Part shown: in pieces, positions 35,884-43,843 of the stretch
How the letters are laid out: every line of letters begins with the position of its first letter
How positions within the stretch are numbered: the stretch's first letter is position 1
NCBI GenBank assembly: GCA_044326545.1
Contig: JBIRBM010000014.1
Span: 1 to 55,371, forward strand
DNA length: 55,371 nucleotides
Reading direction: 5' to 3'
Source of the DNA: JANWJE01 sp044326545
GTDB lineage: Bacteria > Chlamydiota > Chlamydiia > Chlamydiales > Parachlamydiaceae
The notes under the pieces: generated by a model
The model's input: the letters and a program-made list of their open reading frames with translations, nothing else
Databases searched by the model: none
What the model was told of the DNA's origin: nothing
Position numbers and translations under genes: made by a program

Positions 35884-37416
35884 ATGCAGCAACCCGCAAT
35901 TCCTTCGATTTACGACCAATCACTGGCCCTTCTCACTGATTTTTATCAGATCACCATGATGTATGGATATTGGAAGGCGGGATTTGGCCAAAAAGAATCT
36001 GTTTTTCACTTGTTTTTTCGTAAAAGTCCTTTTAAAGGGGGATTTACGATTGCAGCGGGTCTTGAAAATGTCATTTCATTTTTAGAGAGATTTAAGTTTG
36101 ACTCATCCGACCTTGATTATTTATCTGGCCTCCAAGGAGGCGATGGGGCGCCTTATTTTGAAGAATCTTTTCTCAATGATTTGGCAACGTTGAGATTTAC
36201 CGGAGATATTGATGCAGTTCCCGAAGGGACTGTTGTGTTTCCTTACGAGCCTCTCTTGCGCGTACAAGGCTCTTTGATTGAATGTCAATTCCTGGAAAGC
36301 CCTCTGCTTAATTTGATTAATTTTCCAACGCTGATTGCGACGAAAGCCGCTCGGATCTGTCTTGCAGCAAAAGGGGATCCTGTCCTTGAGTTTGGCTTGC
36401 GGCGAGCGCAAGGCATTGATGGTGCGTTGACCGCAAGCCGTGCAGCGTATATTGGAGGATGCGATTCAACCTCTAATTTATTAGCGGGTAAATTATATGG
36501 AATTCCCGTTAAGGGGACGCATGCCCACAGCTGGGTGATGGTGTTTGATGATGAGATAGACGCCTTTAAAACATATGCTCAATATTTGCCCAATCATTGC
36601 GTCTTCTTAGTCGATACTTACAATACCTTAGAGGGAGTTAAAAAAGCGATTAAAGTGGGAGATTGGCTCAAAAAACAGGGAAAAAAGCTCTTAGGGATTC
36701 GATTGGATTCGGGCGATCTTGCCGATTTGAGCATTAAAAGCCGCCTTTTATTGGATGAGGCAGGTTTTAAAGAGGCTTTGATTGTGGCAAGTAACGATTT
36801 AGATGAAACAATCATTAGTGAATTAAAACGTCAAGGAGCACAGATCAATGTGTGGGGGGTTGGAACCAGCTTAGTCACCGCAAGGGATCAGCCGGCGCTT
36901 GATGGGGTCTATAAACTCTCTGCCATTCGCGACAAGGGAAAAGAGTGGAAGTATAAATTAAAGTTGTCAGAACAAATGGTTAAAGTGTCCAATCCGGGGA
37001 TATTGCAGGTCAAGCGATTCTGCTCGGATTCTCAAAATCTAGCCGATGTCATTTATGATATCAATAGGCCTTGGAAGGGGGATTGTGCAAGCATTGATCC
37101 ATTAGATTCCACCCATATTCGGTTGATTAAGAAAGGAGTGAAAAGCAAAGATCTCTTGCAGCCAATTTTTCGCAAGGGGCATTGTCTCTACCGGCGGCCA
37201 TCTCTAGACGAGATTCGTCGATATACCCAAAAAGAGTTAGGCGCCTTTCCTATTGGGATGAAGCGTTTTCTCAATCCTCACCTTTACGCGGTCGGAATGG
37301 AAAAAAGATTGTATGATTTAAAAATTCAGTTAATTAAGCAAATTCGGCAATGTGCCTGTATAGGGGCAGACAATGTAGTAAATCAACTTAACACCTTAAA
37401 AGACAAGGAATCTTAA
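35884..37416 (+). CDS. pncB: Nicotinate phosphoribosyltransferase
   Basis: A 510-residue enzyme that joins nicotinate and PRPP to give nicotinate mononucleotide in NAD salvage. Family segments are clear: ALLTDFYQITMMYGYW at the N-terminus, FHLFFRKSPFKGGFTIAAGL, ARICLAAKGDPVLEFGLRRAQG, KGTHAHSWVM with the catalytic His, GIRLDSGDLADLS with the phosphate-binding Asp, and INVWGVGTSLVTA. The gene starts nine bases after the small coiled-coil gene without a clear ribosome site, so translation may be coupled. The nicotinamidase gene follows four bases after its stop. Together they make NaMN from nicotinamide. Chlamydiae are usually thought to import NAD, so a salvage pair is informative. Confidence 0.95.
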   Translation: MQQPAIPSIYDQSLALLTDFYQITMMYGYWKAGFGQKESVFHLFFRKSPFKGGFTIAAGLENVISFLERFKFDSSDLDYLSGLQGGDGAPYFEESFLNDLATLRFTGDIDAVPEGTVVFPYEPLLRVQGSLIECQFLESPLLNLINFPTLIATKAARICLAAKGDPVLEFGLRRAQGIDGALTASRAAYIGGCDSTSNLLAGKLYGIPVKGTHAHSWVMVFDDEIDAFKTYAQYLPNHCVFLVDTYNTLEGVKKAIKVGDWLKKQGKKLLGIRLDSGDLADLSIKSRLLLDEAGFKEALIVASNDLDETIISELKRQGAQINVWGVGTSLVTARDQPALDGVYKLSAIRDKGKEWKYKLKLSEQMVKVSNPGILQVKRFCSDSQNLADVIYDINRPWKGDCASIDPLDSTHIRLIKKGVKSKDLLQPIFRKGHCLYRRPSLDEIRRYTQKELGAFPIGMKRFLNPHLYAVGMEKRLYDLKIQLIKQIRQCACIGADNVVNQLNTLKDKES

Positions 37417-37419
37417 ATC

Positions 37420-38076
37420 ATGAAAGCATTGCTTCTTGTTGATCTACAACACGATTTTTTACCAGGAGGGGCTCTTGGGGTAAACAATGGGGGGGCGATC
37501 ATTCCACTGATTAATGAAATGATTCATTATCCTTTTGATTTGATCGTGGCAACAAAAGATTGGCACCCGGCCGATCACCGCAGCTTTGCGAGTCATCATC
37601 AGGGGAAAAAACCGGGAGATATCATTCATTTAGGGGGAATAGAGCAAATTTTATGGCCTGACCATTGTTTACAGGGCGCTGAAGGATCAGAGTTTGCTCC
37701 CGGCTGGGATACGACAAAAATTGATAAGGTCATCTATAAGGGAACAGACCCTTTTATTGATAGCTACAGTAGTTTTTACGATAATGGTCATCGCAAGCAA
37801 ACCGGTTTGGAAAATTATTTAAGGGAAAAAGGGGTTCAACAATTATTTATTGCAGGCTTAGCAACAGATTATTGTGTCAAATATTCTGTTTTGGATGCAT
37901 TGAAATTAGGGTTTAGAACCTACGTGATTGTCGATGCATGCCGAGGGGTTAATCTTGATCCTCAAGACAGTGAAAAAGCTCTTCAAGACATGAGAAAAGG
38001 AGGGGCTGTTTTACTCTCCTTTCGTGATTTAAAAGAATTATTAGAGCATGATGCAAAGGGGAAGCAAACGGTTTGA
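37420..38076 (+). CDS. pncA: Nicotinamidase
   Basis: The 218-residue isochorismatase-fold enzyme hydrolyses nicotinamide to nicotinate. The triad is visible as Asp8 (LLLVDLQHDF), Lys107 (VIYKGTDP) and Cys152 (GLATDYCVKYSV). The metal site is Asp47-x-His49 and His53 (TKDWHPADHRSF). All essential residues are intact. It follows pncB almost directly and supplies its substrate. GGAATC lies about five bases upstream. Its end is followed closely by the DUF167 gene, which makes a likely operon 35548-38389. Confidence 0.95.
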   Translation: MKALLLVDLQHDFLPGGALGVNNGGAIIPLINEMIHYPFDLIVATKDWHPADHRSFASHHQGKKPGDIIHLGGIEQILWPDHCLQGAEGSEFAPGWDTTKIDKVIYKGTDPFIDSYSSFYDNGHRKQTGLENYLREKGVQQLFIAGLATDYCVKYSVLDALKLGFRTYVIVDACRGVNLDPQDSEKALQDMRKGGAVLLSFRDLKELLEHDAKGKQTV

Positions 38077-38089
38077 AGGATGGATGAGA

Positions 38090-38389
38090 ATGTTTGAGCA
38101 AACAAAGCAAGGAGTCTGCTTCAGAGTGAACGTGATTGTGAAAGCTTCACAAAGTGAAATGGTTGAATGGAGCAATGATGAATTAAAGATTCGTTTAGCA
38201 GCTGTGCCCGAAAAAGGGAGAGCGAATGGGGAGTTGTGTTGTTATTTAGCGGCATTTTTTGGTGTTGGAAAATCTAATATTCAGTTATTGCGCGGTTTGA
38301 CAAGTCGGCATAAGCAAGTCTGTATCATGGGGATCTCTTTAGAAGACATTCAAAGCAAAGTTCAACGATGTCTTTCAAAAAGAAAATAG
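38090..38389 (+). CDS. DUF167 / YggU family protein
   Basis: A 99-residue protein with the DUF167 core: VNVIVKASQSEMVEW, LKIRLAAVPEKGRANGELC and VQLLRG-like IQLLRGLTSRHKQV. These small proteins are widespread and of uncertain function. GAAGGA nine bases before the ATG at 38090 supports that start; longer in-frame starts from 38048 overlap pncA. It is the last gene of the pnc cluster and probably rides on its transcript. Confidence 0.85.
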   Translation: MFEQTKQGVCFRVNVIVKASQSEMVEWSNDELKIRLAAVPEKGRANGELCCYLAAFFGVGKSNIQLLRGLTSRHKQVCIMGISLEDIQSKVQRCLSKRK

Positions 38390-38428
38390 AATATTTGGAT
38401 GATGTGCAAAAACGAAAGGGGGAAGTGC

Positions 38429-39976
38429 GTGTTAAAGTATGTGATCTGTTTGGGAATTTCGCTATCGTTATTTTTTTCTTCGGGCTGGTCTGAAGAATCA
38501 AAAAAAGAGAAGAAAAAAGAGAAGAGTCAATGCGACGAAAAAGAGGTGATGTCGGAGACTCGGCATGAGATTTTGATCAATGGCCAGCCTATGGCTTACC
38601 GAGCCGTTGCAGGAACGATGATTTTGAAAGATGAAAACTGCAAGGGAAAAGCGAGTTTATTTTATATCAGTTATGTGAAAGAGGGGGGAGAAGCTTCTCG
38701 AGAGCGGCCGATCACGTTTTGTTTTAATGGGGGGCCGGGTTCTTCTTCTGTTTGGCTTCATTTGGGGGTGTTAGGACCTAAGCGAGTTTTTTTATCTGAC
38801 AATGGGGATGCGATCCCTCCGTTTCATTTGGTTGATAATGAATTTTCTCTTTTAGATAAGACGGACCTTGTGTTTATCGATCCTGTTTCAACAGGATATA
38901 GCCGGGCGATTCCCCCCGATGAGGCCAAGCAATTTCATGGAGTGGAAGAGGATATTAAATCGGTTGCTGAATTTATCCGTCTCTATTTGACCCGCAATCA
39001 GCGCTGGGAGTGTCCAAAATTTGTGATCGGGGAAAGTTATGGAACAACCCGTGCGGCTGCCCTTGCGGGTTATCTTCATGATGAACATTACATTTATATG
39101 AACGGCGTTGTGTTGATTTCAAGTGTATTGAATTTTCAATCCCTTGATTTTACGGTAGGCAATGACCTCTCGTTTTCATTGTTTTTACCAAGTTATACAG
39201 CGGCTGCTTGGTACCATAAAAAATTAAGTCCTGATTTGCAGGCAAATTTTTTCGATACGATGAAGGCGGCAAGAGAGTTTGTGATCAACGATTATTCTCT
39301 TGCCCTATTTAAAGGAGATCTTTTAACAAAGTCTGAGAGGGGACGAGTGGTTCATCAACTCTCTCGATTCACAGGACTTTCGCCTGAATACATTGAAAAG
39401 GCTAATTTACGGGTTGATATCTTTCGATTTGTGAAAGAGCTTTTGCGTGATGAAAGGCGAACGATTGGGCGATTTGACAGTCGATTTAAGGGGATTGATG
39501 CAGATGCTGCCGGTGAAAATTTCGAGTATGATCCCAGTGCTGATGCTATTTTTGGGGCATTTACTGCAACAATGAATCAGTACATTCAAGCCGAGCTTAA
39601 GTGGCCCAAAGATGACGATTACAAGATTTTGACAAATGTGCAGCCTTGGGATTATGGAATTAAAAATAAATATTTAAATGTTGCAGAGACATTGCGTGGA
39701 GTCATGACAAAAAATCCTTATTTAAGGGTTTTTGTGGGGAATGGATACTATGATTTAGCGACACCTTTTTTTGCGACGGAGTATACGTTTAATCATTTAG
39801 GATTAGATGATTCATTGATGGATCACGTGACGATGAAGCATTATGAGGGGGGGCATATGATGTATATTCATAGACCTTCTTTGATTCAATTAAAGGATGA
39901 TTTAGCGAATTTTTATGATGAAACATTGAAAAATCAACGGGCGGAGCAGGAGCTTGGGGAATCAATTCGTCGTTAA
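38429..39976 (+). CDS. Secreted serine carboxypeptidase, S10 family
   Basis: The 515-residue alpha/beta-hydrolase has the full S10 layout. Residues 1-20 are a signal peptide (LKYVICLGISLSLFFSSGWS), followed by a Lys/Glu-rich linker. TFCFNGGPGSSSVWLH is the typical S10 oxyanion region. The triad is Ser203 in GESYG, Asp442 in GYYDLATP, and His476 in YEGGHMMYIHRP. The GTG at 38429 was chosen because AGGGGG lies six bases upstream and because it gives a compact signal peptide; ATGs at 38399 and 38402 are alternatives. S10 enzymes trim C-terminal residues from peptides at acidic pH and are mainly eukaryotic, with scattered bacterial members. It may act in the periplasm or host vacuole. Confidence 0.9.
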   Translation: MLKYVICLGISLSLFFSSGWSEESKKEKKKEKSQCDEKEVMSETRHEILINGQPMAYRAVAGTMILKDENCKGKASLFYISYVKEGGEASRERPITFCFNGGPGSSSVWLHLGVLGPKRVFLSDNGDAIPPFHLVDNEFSLLDKTDLVFIDPVSTGYSRAIPPDEAKQFHGVEEDIKSVAEFIRLYLTRNQRWECPKFVIGESYGTTRAAALAGYLHDEHYIYMNGVVLISSVLNFQSLDFTVGNDLSFSLFLPSYTAAAWYHKKLSPDLQANFFDTMKAAREFVINDYSLALFKGDLLTKSERGRVVHQLSRFTGLSPEYIEKANLRVDIFRFVKELLRDERRTIGRFDSRFKGIDADAAGENFEYDPSADAIFGAFTATMNQYIQAELKWPKDDDYKILTNVQPWDYGIKNKYLNVAETLRGVMTKNPYLRVFVGNGYYDLATPFFATEYTFNHLGLDDSLMDHVTMKHYEGGHMMYIHRPSLIQLKDDLANFYDETLKNQRAEQELGESIRR

Positions 39977-40321
39977 ACATGTGATCTCTTGCTTGGTGAT
40001 GTTTCATTAAAGAATGTAGAACCTGTCTGGGTGTTTTTTTTGTCTTTGGGCTTGAGTGAAACCTTCCGGGGTTGAGAAATCGAAAGCGAGGTCGTTCTTG
40101 TAGAATACAATTCAGCTTTCCATTTCTCAACTCTTTGGTTTTGACATAGCTTTAAGGAGCACTCTTTTTTAGAGACCCTTTTAGAATCTGTTCGAAATTT
40201 TTGAGCCGATGATTTATAGCAGCAAACCATCTTGATCAAAGGTTCTGAACAGATTTTTAGACCTGTTGCGTGATAATATTCGTGTGAGAACCCAAGCTTT
40301 TTGCATGTTGATTTTGGGATA

Positions 40322-40487
40322 TTAGACTTCTTGGGAAACTTGCTTTGCTTGAAAAAACTGCCATTTTTGGCATCTTTTTTGTAAAATTTTTCGACCATAT
40401 GCACGCATACGCTCTCAAAATTTTCAAAACAAGCTGCTCAAAAAGGGCAATTTTTTCAAGCAAAGCAAGTTTCCGAAGAAGTCTATT
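40322..40487. repeat. Long inverted repeat (about 40-bp arms)
   Basis: TAGACTTCTTGGGAAACTTG at the left matches the reverse complement of the right arm ending at 40487 with one or two changes, and the match continues through GCTTTGCTTGAAAAAACTGCC. About 80 bases lie between the arms. Open frames here are by-products of the palindrome. It lies directly before the MITE. The wider gap 39977-40719 holds no gene; its first 340 bases show no structure that I can name. Confidence 0.65.
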
Positions 40488-40492
40488 TTAAG

Positions 40493-40647
40493 TAGGGCGT
40501 CTCATCAATTGATAATCCACCTTTATTCAAGTTCTTTCCAAGCGGGCGGTCACATCGCTTCATAGGCAATATTCGAAAATATAGCCTGACCACCCGCTTG
40601 AGAAATCATCTTGAATAGAGGCGATTAGCAATTGATGACACGCCCTA
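40493..40647. repeat. Complete MITE-like element flanked by TA
   Basis: The 155-bp sequence has terminal inverted repeats of about 25 bp (TAGGGCGTCTCATCAATTG at the left against CAATTGATGACACGCCCTA at the right), each next to a TA dinucleotide. TA duplication is typical of IS630/Tc1-type or some IS5-type transposition. Inside is a long palindrome shared with 21165-21292. It encodes nothing. Confidence 0.75.
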
Positions 40648-40719
40648 GCAGAATTTTCCTATTTTCCAAAAAAGAACAAGAAAGCTTTCTTGAAAAACAA
40701 AATAAGTGTTAAAAATGAC

Positions 40720-40748
40720 TTGATTCTCGATACTCCTCCTGTTACAAT
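40720..40748 (+). promoter_or_regulatory. Promoter of the tRNA gene
   Basis: TTGATT (40720-40725), a spacer of exactly 17 bases, and TACAAT (40743-40748) lie 16 bases before the mature 5' end of the tRNA. Confidence 0.65.
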
Positions 40749-40764
40749 TCTTTTTCTATTCTTT

Positions 40765-40837
40765 GGGGCAATAGCTCAGTGGTTAGAGCAGCGGACTCAT
40801 AACCCGCTGGTCCTTGGTTCAAGTCCAAGTTGCCCCA
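40765..40837 (+). tRNA. tRNA with CAU anticodon (elongator Met, or Ile2)
   Basis: The 73-nt cloverleaf has the acceptor stem GGGGCAA/TTGCCCC with discriminator A at 40837, D arm GCTCAGTGGTTAGAGC, anticodon loop CTCATAA (anticodon CAU) and T arm CTTGG-TTCAAGT-CCAAG. The anticodon stem has an A-C mismatch next to the loop. CCA is not encoded. CAU could be elongator Met or lysidine-modified Ile2; there is no initiator signature (three G-C pairs in the stem). A T run follows. The integrase gene 188 bases downstream implies that this tRNA 3' end is the island's attachment site. Confidence 0.93.
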
Positions 40838-40908
40838 CTTTTTCTTTGTGATTCATAAGCCTAAAACTGAACCACTTGCGTAGATGCAAGCAAATCAGTT
40901 AAAAGCAC

Positions 40909-40938
40909 GGTCCATATCCGTGGACCATTTATGGACCA
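40909..40938. promoter_or_regulatory. Candidate integrase-binding repeats
   Basis: GGTCCA-TATCCG-TGGACC is a palindrome (40909-40926), and TGGACCA is repeated directly at 40921-40927 and 40932-40938. The site lies between tRNA and integrase start, where arm-type or regulatory sites of tyrosine integrases are often found. Function is inferred from place only. Confidence 0.4.
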
Positions 40939-41025
40939 CTCGCCTACAACAATTGGCGACAGAAGCACCCTTCCCTGCCTTTAAACAGCAGCTAACCTTT
41001 GAAAACTTAAAACAAAGGTAAGCTC

Positions 41026-42135
41026 ATGAAAGGCATCGACAAACGTATCCACAAAAACGGAACGGTTTCCTACCGTGCCCGAGTTCGTATCAAAGGACAT
41101 CCAGTTCTCTCCCAATCCTTCGCTTCCAAAATCCTTGCGATGAAATGGAAGCGCGACACCGAATCGGCGGTAGAACAAGGCAAGTATGAGTATACCAAAC
41201 TCGGTAGCAAAAATACTTTAGCCGAACTGATCGACCGCTATATCGAAAGAGTTCTTCCTTCAAAACCAAAAAACGCAAGAAACGTTCGCCAACATCTTCT
41301 CTGGTGGAAAGAAGAGCTTGGAGATTACTTTCTTTCCGACATCAAACCCAACCTCATTGCACAAAAGCGGGATGAGCTGCTATCAGGACTGACTTGCAAA
41401 GGCAAACTCCGCTCTGCTACAACCGTGGTCCGCTATCTTGCCAGCTTGTCTCATGCCTTTGCTATCGCGGTTAAGGATTGGGAATGGATACAAGAAAACC
41501 CTGTCATGAAAATCTCAAAACCGAAAATCTCAAATGGAAGAACACGATTTCTCAATGACGATGAAAAAGAAAGGCTTCTCCAAGCCTGCCAAGAAAGCGA
41601 ATCAAAAGGACTCTACCCAATTGTTATACTGGCTCTTTCGACAGGGATGCGAAAAGGCGAAATCATGAATCTCAAATGGGGTGATGTCGATCTGGACCGA
41701 GGTTCTATCCTTTTACAAGTAACAAAGAATGGAGAGCGACGCTTTATTCCTCTCATTGGAACAGCGCTAGATCTTCTGCGTTCAAAATACACAAATCAAA
41801 CTGTTGACTCTCTTGTATTTCCTGCGCCCCATTCCTCATCCAAACCCATCGACATTCGCTCAGCATGGGAAACAGCTCTGAGAAAAGCCGAAATCTCCAG
41901 CTTCCGCTTCCACGACCTTCGTCATACGGCCGCTTCTTATTTGGCCATGAATCAGGCGAGCTTGTTAGAGATCGGGACTCTACTTGGCCACAAAACCGTC
42001 CAAATGACAAAACGCTATGCCCATCTTTCCAATGAGCATATCTATTCCACGGCTGCAGTTCTTAATGCAAAGCTTTTCAGCGATCAAAAAAGGCAGGAAT
42101 CGAATTTTAGGCCTACAAACAAGTTGGTGGATTAA
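41026..42135 (+). CDS. Tyrosine-family phage/island integrase (copy 1)
   Basis: The 369-residue recombinase has an N-terminal arm-binding part (RARVRIKGHP), a SAM-like core-binding domain, and a catalytic domain with all residues visible: Arg209 (TGMRKGE), His296-x-x-Arg299 (FHDLRHTAAS), His322 (LLGHKTVQM) and nucleophile Tyr331 (KRYAHL). It points away from the tRNA beside it. It is clearly paralogous to the integrase at 53576-54727, sharing blocks such as IERVLPSKPKNA and HLLWWK. An AAAGGT site lies before the ATG. Its 3' end overlaps the opposite-strand hypothetical gene by 23 bases. It is the likely driver of insertion of the island at the tRNA. Confidence 0.94.
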   Translation: MKGIDKRIHKNGTVSYRARVRIKGHPVLSQSFASKILAMKWKRDTESAVEQGKYEYTKLGSKNTLAELIDRYIERVLPSKPKNARNVRQHLLWWKEELGDYFLSDIKPNLIAQKRDELLSGLTCKGKLRSATTVVRYLASLSHAFAIAVKDWEWIQENPVMKISKPKISNGRTRFLNDDEKERLLQACQESESKGLYPIVILALSTGMRKGEIMNLKWGDVDLDRGSILLQVTKNGERRFIPLIGTALDLLRSKYTNQTVDSLVFPAPHSSSKPIDIRSAWETALRKAEISSFRFHDLRHTAASYLAMNQASLLEIGTLLGHKTVQMTKRYAHLSNEHIYSTAAVLNAKLFSDQKRQESNFRPTNKLVD

Positions 42136-42853
42136 AAATACTGTCAGCTCTTGCAGCTAATTTTAGGATAAAAAGGGCTTCTGGTGTGTCGAAACGTTTT
42201 TGATACCCTTCCGGAGTTTTTATGCCGAAATAAGGCGTATCAACAAGGTCGAGGCAAATTTCTTCAGCAAGCACCCCAATTTCTATTAACAGGAAAGCAA
42301 TGAAGATTAGTCTGGAGATTTGGGCTGTTAGTTTAGTAGGATTGATCGGTTTTAGGTGAGCGTAGCATACCATATCATTTTCGATGGACACTACTTGACG
42401 AGCAAGAAGGATCAATCGAGAATGATGTGAAATACTTGAAAAATGACCGTATAGTTGCCCAAAATCTTCATATCCTTGACGCTGTTTTTTTGCAAAAGTT
42501 ACTGCTTTAGGAACATCCAGATCTTCTTTTAAGAAGAGAGCATAAGCCTTTGGATCCGCATGTAGTTGTAAAGCGCAGCAATAGTCCTCAAAAGACATTC
42601 TAAGATTATTGTCGATTGTACGACAGCCGCCTCGTTCCAAAGAGTCAAGACAGCAGCAAAGATCAGAAATGATATTGCGTAATACAAGGGTAGAGTCTAA
42701 TTCTTTGCCTTCTGTTTTAATCCGTACACGATAGCTGTCGATTACATCCGTGCTTTTGCGAGCAAGAGACCAAGTGCCTTCTAAAAACTCGCCGAGGTAC
42801 TTATGAAGAATGTCTGTATTGTCTTTAGCTGCTTTTTTAAAAGCTGTTCTCAT
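42113..42853 (-). CDS. Helical hypothetical protein in the island
   Basis: A 246-residue, mainly alpha-helical protein without signal peptide. I do not recognise it firmly. The segment GQLYGHFSSISHHSRL, preceded by a helical FEDYCCALQLHADPKAYALF, recalls the Tyr...Ser...His layout of DUF5677-type helical proteins, but this is weak. A hydrophobic stretch (ISRLIFIAFLLIEIGVLAEEI) could be a buried or membrane helix. It is convergent with the integrase and divergent from the nuclease/R-M operon, so the AT-rich 249-bp gap on its 5' side would hold promoters for both. The start has AAGG five bases upstream. It could be a defence or regulatory accessory. Confidence 0.65.
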   Translation of the reverse strand: MRTAFKKAAKDNTDILHKYLGEFLEGTWSLARKSTDVIDSYRVRIKTEGKELDSTLVLRNIISDLCCCLDSLERGGCRTIDNNLRMSFEDYCCALQLHADPKAYALFLKEDLDVPKAVTFAKKQRQGYEDFGQLYGHFSSISHHSRLILLARQVVSIENDMVCYAHLKPINPTKLTAQISRLIFIAFLLIEIGVLAEEICLDLVDTPYFGIKTPEGYQKRFDTPEALFILKLAARADSIFNPPTCL

Positions 42854-42980
42854 ATAAACCTTTTTTAAGTTTAAGAAGAGGAGGTTCGAGCCACCAATCA
42901 GATGTCTCGATAGAAGGGTTTATACATAATATCCCAATTTATAAAAATATAAAGATAGTTTTTACTATAATATTTATCTA

Positions 42981-43012
42981 CTAATTTATTTAATTAAATT
43001 TAAATAAATTAG
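42981..43012. promoter_or_regulatory. AT-only palindrome, candidate operator of the R-M operon
   Basis: CTAATTTATTTAA and TTAAATAAATTAG are exact reverse complements, separated by six bases. A TATAAT hexamer lies at 42966-42971. The site sits between divergent genes, 90 bases before the nuclease start. No regulator gene is obvious nearby. Confidence 0.4.
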
Positions 43013-43102
43013 TTTAACAAACAGTAAATCTAGATGTCTTTTTATTAGTATATCTGCTATTCTTATCGCCATATAAATCAACAGGTTAAGATTGGTAGAA
43101 GA

Positions 43103-43843
43103 ATGAAAAGAAAAGGGTTTGATCCTCAAGACACAAAACCGTTCAAATTAAGCCGTTCAAAGATCGAGCTTTTTTGTGAATGTCCCTTTTGCTTCTACCT
43201 CGATCGCAAACTTGGAGTTGCGCAACCTGGAGGATTTCCGTTCAATCTCAACTCTGCTGTTGACCATCTCTTGAAAAAAGAATTCGATTTCTACCGAGCA
43301 AAAGGCGAAGCCCATCCGCTGATGATCAAACATAAAATTGATGCAATCCCTTTTCAACATGAAAAACTTGATGAATGGCGAAAAAATCTGAAGGGCATTT
43401 CCTACTTACACGAACCGACTCGATTTTTAGTGACAGGAGCTATTGATGACGTTTGGATTAATCCTTCCGGAGAACTGATTATTGTGGATTATAAGGCAAC
43501 AAGCAAAGCGGGTGAAATCAATTTGGATGCAGACTGGCAGCTTAGTTACAAAAGGCAAATGGAAGTTTACCAATGGCTTTTCAGAAAAAATGACTTTCAA
43601 GTTTCCTCAACAGGCTACTTTGTTTACTGCAATGGAAAGAAAGATGTTCCTGAATTTGGCGAATGTCTGAAATTCGAAATAACTGTCATCCCTTATCTCG
43701 GCGATGATAGCTGGATAGAGCCAAAATTAAGCGAGATTCATGCTGTATTGACAGCTTCTCAGCCTCCAGCCCCTCAAGGCACATGCAAACTTTGCGGCTA
43801 TCGAATTGCTGCCCAAGCAGAAATAAAGGCGGCCTTTGCATGA
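43103..43843 (+). CDS. PD-(D/E)XK nuclease, RecB/Cas4-like
   Basis: The 246-residue protein matches the RecB/Cas4-type nuclease core: LSRSKIELFCECPFCFYLDR at the N-terminus, catalytic GAIDDVW (Asp115) and IIVDYKATS (Asp129-x-Lys131), then a Gln/Tyr motif (KRQMEVYQWLF). Cysteines lie at 25, 27 and 30 and at 228 and 231 (CKLCGYR), which could hold an Fe-S cluster, although the spacing differs from standard Cas4. No cas genes or CRISPR array are present. Its stop overlaps the hsdR start (ATGA), so it is made together with the type I restriction subunits. It may process DNA ends or act as an extra nuclease of the defence operon. Confidence 0.82.
   Translation: MKRKGFDPQDTKPFKLSRSKIELFCECPFCFYLDRKLGVAQPGGFPFNLNSAVDHLLKKEFDFYRAKGEAHPLMIKHKIDAIPFQHEKLDEWRKNLKGISYLHEPTRFLVTGAIDDVWINPSGELIIVDYKATSKAGEINLDADWQLSYKRQMEVYQWLFRKNDFQVSSTGYFVYCNGKKDVPEFGECLKFEITVIPYLGDDSWIEPKLSEIHAVLTASQPPAPQGTCKLCGYRIAAQAEIKAAFA

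Noticed and set aside
39973..40404. 143-codon minus-strand frame
   Set aside because: It runs through the long inverted repeat at 40322-40487, and its residues mirror that palindrome; no start signal.
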